64,000 nucleotides of DNA from Adiantum capillus-veneris. Its lineage: Eukaryota; Streptophyta; Polypodiopsida; Polypodiales; Pteridaceae. Below are positions 59,860-64,000 of the stretch, piece after piece; position 1 is the stretch's first letter; each line of letters begins with the position of its first letter. Under the pieces are notes generated by a model. That model was not told the origin of the DNA, searched no databases, and worked only from the letters and a program-made list of their open reading frames with translations. The stretch is from the NCBI GenBank assembly GCA_014529385.2, contig CM043949.1, positions 145,687,350-145,751,349 of the forward strand, read 5' to 3'. The position numbers and the translations under genes are program-made.

Positions 59860-60083
59860 GGTCTATCAGTACAGGTGCCGGTAGAGACGTTGAAAAAAAA
59901 TTCATACACGTGTCAGAAAGTACCTCGATACAGACACCGAAATAGCTTCCGGTACATGCATCAAAAATTCAAAAATTATATTTTTTTATAAAATTAACCT
60001 CTCCAAATTTACCTACACATATACCAACACCTGCCATTGACGCCAATAATTTGACGTCAGAATTCAAGCAGACTCTTGTAGTG
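59860..60083. mobile_element. CACTA-type terminus
   Basis: Ends CTTGTAGTG at 60,075-60,083, as in the element ending at 2,472, followed by TTA as possible target site. Just inside are repeated GCCGGTA/CACCGAAA/CCGGTAC motifs (59,875-59,955). Could be the right end of the CACTA element whose transposase halves are at 42.8-43.8 and 52.1-52.6 kb, but the left end was not found. Confidence 0.5.
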
Positions 60084-60880
60084 TTAGACCATTATATATT
60101 AAAGAATTCTACTTAATTCAAATTTTATGCAATCCATCCTCAAACTTTCCTACAATGTTTTGAAATACATTATTTTTGCTATGATCGGATCTTCATTGGG
60201 ATGATCCTCATTAGATAGATTGCTTGAATTTTTTGATGGCCCTATAATTGAGTGTGCATCGCTCCAACTCCTTATACTCTGAAGTGGAGTCCTTTACATC
60301 ATGCGACCATGTATAACTTTTACTACAAAAAAACATAGAAATGTGTATCAACAATATAATAATAAATACCACATCATACATCAAAGATACCTTAGGACTA
60401 CTACAAGAATCCTACAAATATTCCCGCTTCTCTTTTTTCACATGTTCACCTTGTTGAGCGGCCCTTTCCATCGTATCTTAGAGACTAATGAATGACAAAA
60501 AAATCTCAAGATCATCCATTACAAAAAACATAAACTTTGCATGGGCCTTCTCTAATTTTAAGAAATTGAGGCTAATTTTGTGTAGACTTTGGGGGACAAG
60601 TGCATTCAATAAGCTACTTTTGACTAGGACTCTCTAGTCTTTTTTTAGGGCCATGTATGAGGTGGTCACCCTAGAGGTCCCGTTCTCTCTCTAGCTCTTT
60701 GAAAGGAAAACTTCCATCCCTTTTCCATGCCACATCATCAAAGACGTGCATAAACCCAAGCTAAGGAATTACTTTTTTCAAAAATCCTATTTTGACATAA
60801 TTTCTACTTAAGAGTTATTTGCAACCTATATACATATCAAAAAAATCATTTCTGGACCATTTTTTTACCGGGCTTGAAGG
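60084..60880. other. Unassigned sequence
   Basis: No gene or known repeat recognised on either strand. Confidence 0.45.
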
Positions 60881-61692
60881 TGCAATCAAGCGGGTGGATT
60901 GCATGCTGGTGAGCCGCTGAGGATCTTGCCATAAATGAGAAGAAGATCAGCAAGTTGCGGGGCTGGCCGGGTACAGAACAGAAAAGGCTGGGGTCGCCAT
61001 AGGGAGAGAGGGCCGAAAGTTGTAATTGGAGTCAAATGCAACGAAAAGAGTTGCATATGAGGTGTTGAGAGCATGATTACAAGGTATGGTAGCCAGGGCC
61101 TAGAAACTATCCTGTGGGTTTTATTGGGGGTTGTGGTTGGTAAAGGCACATAGCCACCAGGTCGTAAAGGGAGAGGGTAGTCACATAGCATGGAAGTGGT
61201 CGCCAAGTGATGCCATCATTGTATTTCGATAATTTTTATGTGATGCATAGTGCGCTTGTAGTTGTCTTGAGCGGTTTGAATTCAATTGTGATTTCCCTCT
61301 AATCTCCAGCACTGAGTGTGTGGTAGCGTTGGCTTTGGACAGGTTGTGTGTGTGTGCAGAGAGGGAGGGAGGGAATGATTGAGTGAGCTATTTTGTGTGT
61401 GGTTGAGGCGTGTGTCCCCTCCCTGTGTGAGTGCATTTACAGATTGGGGATTTGTATGCATCTAGTGGTTTCTGGAGATGATGGTTTGTTGATGGGTTTA
61501 TTGGACTGAAGTGCTCATGTGGGAGTGCGGGTAGTAGTGATTGCTTGTAGGCGAGTCCATGGTGTGAAGGTTGGCAGATAGTATGCGTGTGTACGTGATT
61601 CTGTGTGGTTACGGGTGCCGGATATTTACGTGGGCTATAGAGAGGCAGTGTATTGTGTACCGGGAGTTTTTCCCATTTCCCCCTTCCCATCA
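60880..61692 (+). mobile_element. LTR of a second Ty3/gypsy-type element (left boundary not found)
   Basis: Ends CCCTTCCCATCA, followed one base later by a primer site and then gag. GT-rich composition. No matching second LTR is in the window; the element continues beyond 64,000 or is truncated. Confidence 0.5.
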
Positions 61693-61693
61693 G

Positions 61694-61711
61694 TGGTGCC
61701 CCCACAGAGGA
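61694..61711 (+). other. Primer binding site of unusual type
   Basis: TGGTGCCCCCACAGAGGA, one base after the LTR end; similar to 54,093. tRNA not identified. Confidence 0.55.
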
Positions 61712-61751
61712 TCTACTAATTTCTCCTCAATGAAGTTGTAAAGCCTAAAGA

Positions 61752-62356
61752 TGATGCATGATATTGACTTGGTGCTTGCTGGAAAAGAAGAGGTTGCGGA
61801 TTGGTTTTCCGATCTAGATCTATACCGTTGCAGTTGAGAATTAGTGGACATCAAAACAAATTGAAGGCCCTACCATTGGTTCTACAAGGACGAGCCAAAG
61901 CCTGGTTTGAAGGATTGAAGATTGCAGATCGTCAGTCACTAAGCGAGATTCGCAAACAGTTTGTTGAAGCTTTTCAGAAGCGGGTTTCTCCATCGGAGTT
62001 GGGTGAACATTGAGCAAGGGAAAGCAGGATGTTAGTGAAGATTTTGCTTTGTTTTTGCGTAAATTTGAATCTATTTAGGAGGGACTAGCTGCTATTACAT
62101 GTGTGGGAAATGGAGATTATTTCAAGTGAGAGAAGTTTCTAGCCTGCTTGCATCCGCAAATCAAAGAGAAGGTTGAGCTCGGTGGTGCAAAGGACTATGA
62201 GCAAATGGTTTTCTTGGCAAAGGCAAAGAGCAGGAAAGCAAAGAAGAAGCTGGAGATGGGTTTGTTGAAGCCGGCAGACTATGGATACAGCTCGACAATG
62301 GAGTTGCGTCATGCCATGAAGCCAAAGGGGAGTTCAAGCGTCAAAGAGGTGTTTTA
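61752..62356 (+). pseudogene. Retrotransposon gag fragment, several breaks
   Basis: EEVADWFSDLDLY, then in a shifted frame LQLRISGHQNKLKALPLVLQ, GRAKAWFEGL and IRKQFVEAFQKRV (gag core), a stop, and later HPQIKEKVEL and YEQMVFLAKAKSRKAKKKLE, the usual end of the gag core. At least two frameshifts. No zinc knuckle seen. Confidence 0.75.
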
Positions 62357-64000
62357 GTTCAAGTGTCAAATGGTTAGCCATTCTCGTCATTCGTTTTAGT
62401 TTGAACCTCAAATTTGGTGTGCTGCTATACAAGAGTCTGTTAGCCTGTCCAGCAAGGATATGGTCTTGGTCGAAGGGTGTATGCATGAAGAATGAAAGGA
62501 AGCTATGGATCAAATCTCACAGGACAAGTTTGACGATGTTGGCGAAGCGATGGATGAAGCTATACAGAAAGAAGCTAGCCAAGGGGTTGGGCAACCTGGA
62601 GCTACTGATCGTGTTGAAGAGCGGCAGTGCATTCCACAAGGTGTTGATGATGTCAACCTATAAAAAAATGAGTTTACAGATCATGGCTTTCTCTTTTTCT
62701 TAGCAGATGATATGGTCGTACAAGAAGTCCTTGAAGAATAGGTTAGTGTTCAAGTAAAGGTGGTCAAGCAATCCAATTTGCTCTCGCATGAAGTGGTTGA
62801 AGATGAAGTATGAAAAGCTATGGCAGACAAAGATTTGCATAGTTAATCAGGTTTAGAATGTGTGCCATTCGAAAGACCTACAATAGAAGGTATGCTTGAA
62901 AAACAGGTAGGCTTGGTTCTCCAAGATGACATGCCATTGGAAAACAGGTCGCCACAGGTTTGTACCATGCTATTAGTGTTCATGTTTCTGGTAGTTTCTT
63001 TACAACCGGTTCTGCATTTTTTGCAAAGTTTTTTGGATGCAGATTATGGTATAGAGAACCCTCTAGCAAATAAGAGCATCATGATGTATGGTGCAGATGC
63101 TTCGGAGGTGGGTGAACAGACTCATTTTGTGTATCAAGAAGACTTGTGGATCCATGTTGTCGAGGGTTTATGGTACGGACAGCTACATGCATGGTTGGCT
63201 TACCGATTTACATGTGCGAAGCGGGGATGGTTTGTATATGTTTTACAGCTGGGTGGTACTGTTCAAAACCATCTGTTTGACCTAGAAGGGGCCTACACTG
63301 CGCTTGGGGAAGCTTGAGGCTTTTCATTCAATCCGGGTTTTTATGCAGCTGATAAGATCTCCCTCTCTATCTATCTATACAGCTCTACATACTACATATA
63401 GCTTCTTATTATGCTATCATGTTCTCGCTTCTTATGCACTTTTCTAATATCTAAATAATACTATGGTTGAGGATGAATGCTCAACGAGGGGTTGGGCAAT
63501 GATGGTACAGCTAAGGATGGTCGACCATGGAAGTGTCAATAGTAGGTACATGGAGGTGTGCAGGTTGATGAGAGACTGATGATGCATTTGATAGGTGCAA
63601 ATTCGAACAAGTGCGGCTATGGTGTGTATGCCAGATCCAGCATTTTGCAGGTCAAGTTGTGTATTTTGAGCTCTACTGGTCGATGGGCTTCAAAGTTAAA
63701 AACACATGGAGGTGACATGTTATGTATGCAATATGAATGCTCCATTTTGTTGAACTAATTGCTTTTTTCATACGAGAAGGCACTTGTCCAATGGGGAATT
63801 ATGGGAGCACAAGGTGGTCAACGGTCGTGTCGGTCGTCACAACTCCTGCACAAGCTAAGATCTTCTCATCTGGGAACCATTTTTACTTTGTGGAGCGGGC
63901 TTTGTTGATATGTGGCCATGTGGCCTTCTCAATGGATCATTATTCTATTCAATGGATCATTATTCAAATGAATAGAGCAACTTTCCATGGCGTTTTCTTG
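62357..64000. other. Unassigned sequence after gag
   Basis: A stop-ridden acidic frame (62,450-62,830, DDVGEAMDEAIQKEAS) may be eroded coding sequence of the same element. A 151-codon ORF at 62,862-63,317 shows one hydrophobic stretch (about residues 36-58) but no known motif. No RT or integrase. Confidence 0.4.

Noticed and set aside
61388-61705. His/Pro-rich minus-strand ORF
   Set aside because: Low-complexity antisense of a GT-rich LTR; no motif.

Overview
The window looks like a stretch of nuclear DNA from a seed plant and consists almost entirely of nested transposable elements. The evidence is plant-type Ty3/gypsy chromovirus and Tat-lineage retrotransposons, CACTA (En/Spm) and hAT DNA transposons, tRNA-iMet primer sites, plant-like splice sites and TATA boxes, and many CT/GA/TG microsatellites. 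I cannot name the species. No ordinary host gene, rRNA or tRNA gene was recognised, and most coding regions carry stops or frameshifts.

1-25.4 kb: one old chromovirus, written on the minus strand, frames this region. Its 5' LTR and iMet primer site lie at 22.36-25.4 kb and its 3' LTR at 2.47-3.12 kb. The 3' LTR was hit by a CACTA element whose right end is at 2472, and the 5' LTR preserves the empty target site. The middle of the chromovirus (about 5.54-21.16 kb) now reads in the opposite direction, which is best explained by one internal inversion. Inside the inverted block are an unassigned 1.9-kb insertion (6.2-8.15 kb) and a tandem Tat-lineage array (9.04-20.76 kb). The array contains two LTRs, one full gag-pol with a second RNase H, one partial pol copy and a gag stub. 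The 5' LTR also carries a 1.3-kb element with short inverted ends.

28.58-38.2 kb: a complete-ended, non-autonomous LTR element with TAGTA target duplications and a perfect iMet primer site. Its LTRs are 3.4-4.0 kb and full of 152-bp tandem repeats, and its short interior holds only gag remnants and an unknown ORF. A solo LTR of the same family, in the opposite orientation and with ACATG duplications, lies at 55.8-59.3 kb. All three LTRs carry the same 75-codon reading frame.

38.2-60.1 kb: a decayed minus-strand CACTA transposase is split into a TNP2 part (52.1-52.6 kb) and a DUF4218 part (42.8-43.8 kb). Between them is a hAT-type element of about 8 kb: a plus-strand BED/hAT transposase with only two stops, then two minus-strand passenger genes (a coiled-coil/RING-like protein and a protein kinase), bracketed by tandem repeats and by GC-rich CGGCGGGC clusters at both ends. 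This is the most unusual gene set in the window. A CACTA-type terminus is at 60,083.

53-64 kb: two further LTR elements on the plus strand, each with LTR end, primer site and gag remnant (54.09-55.36 kb and 61.69-62.36 kb), plus a perfect 43-bp hairpin at 54.69-54.81 kb. The stretches 25.4-28.57, 38.2-42.75, 60.1-60.9 and 62.4-64 kb show no gene that I can recognise.
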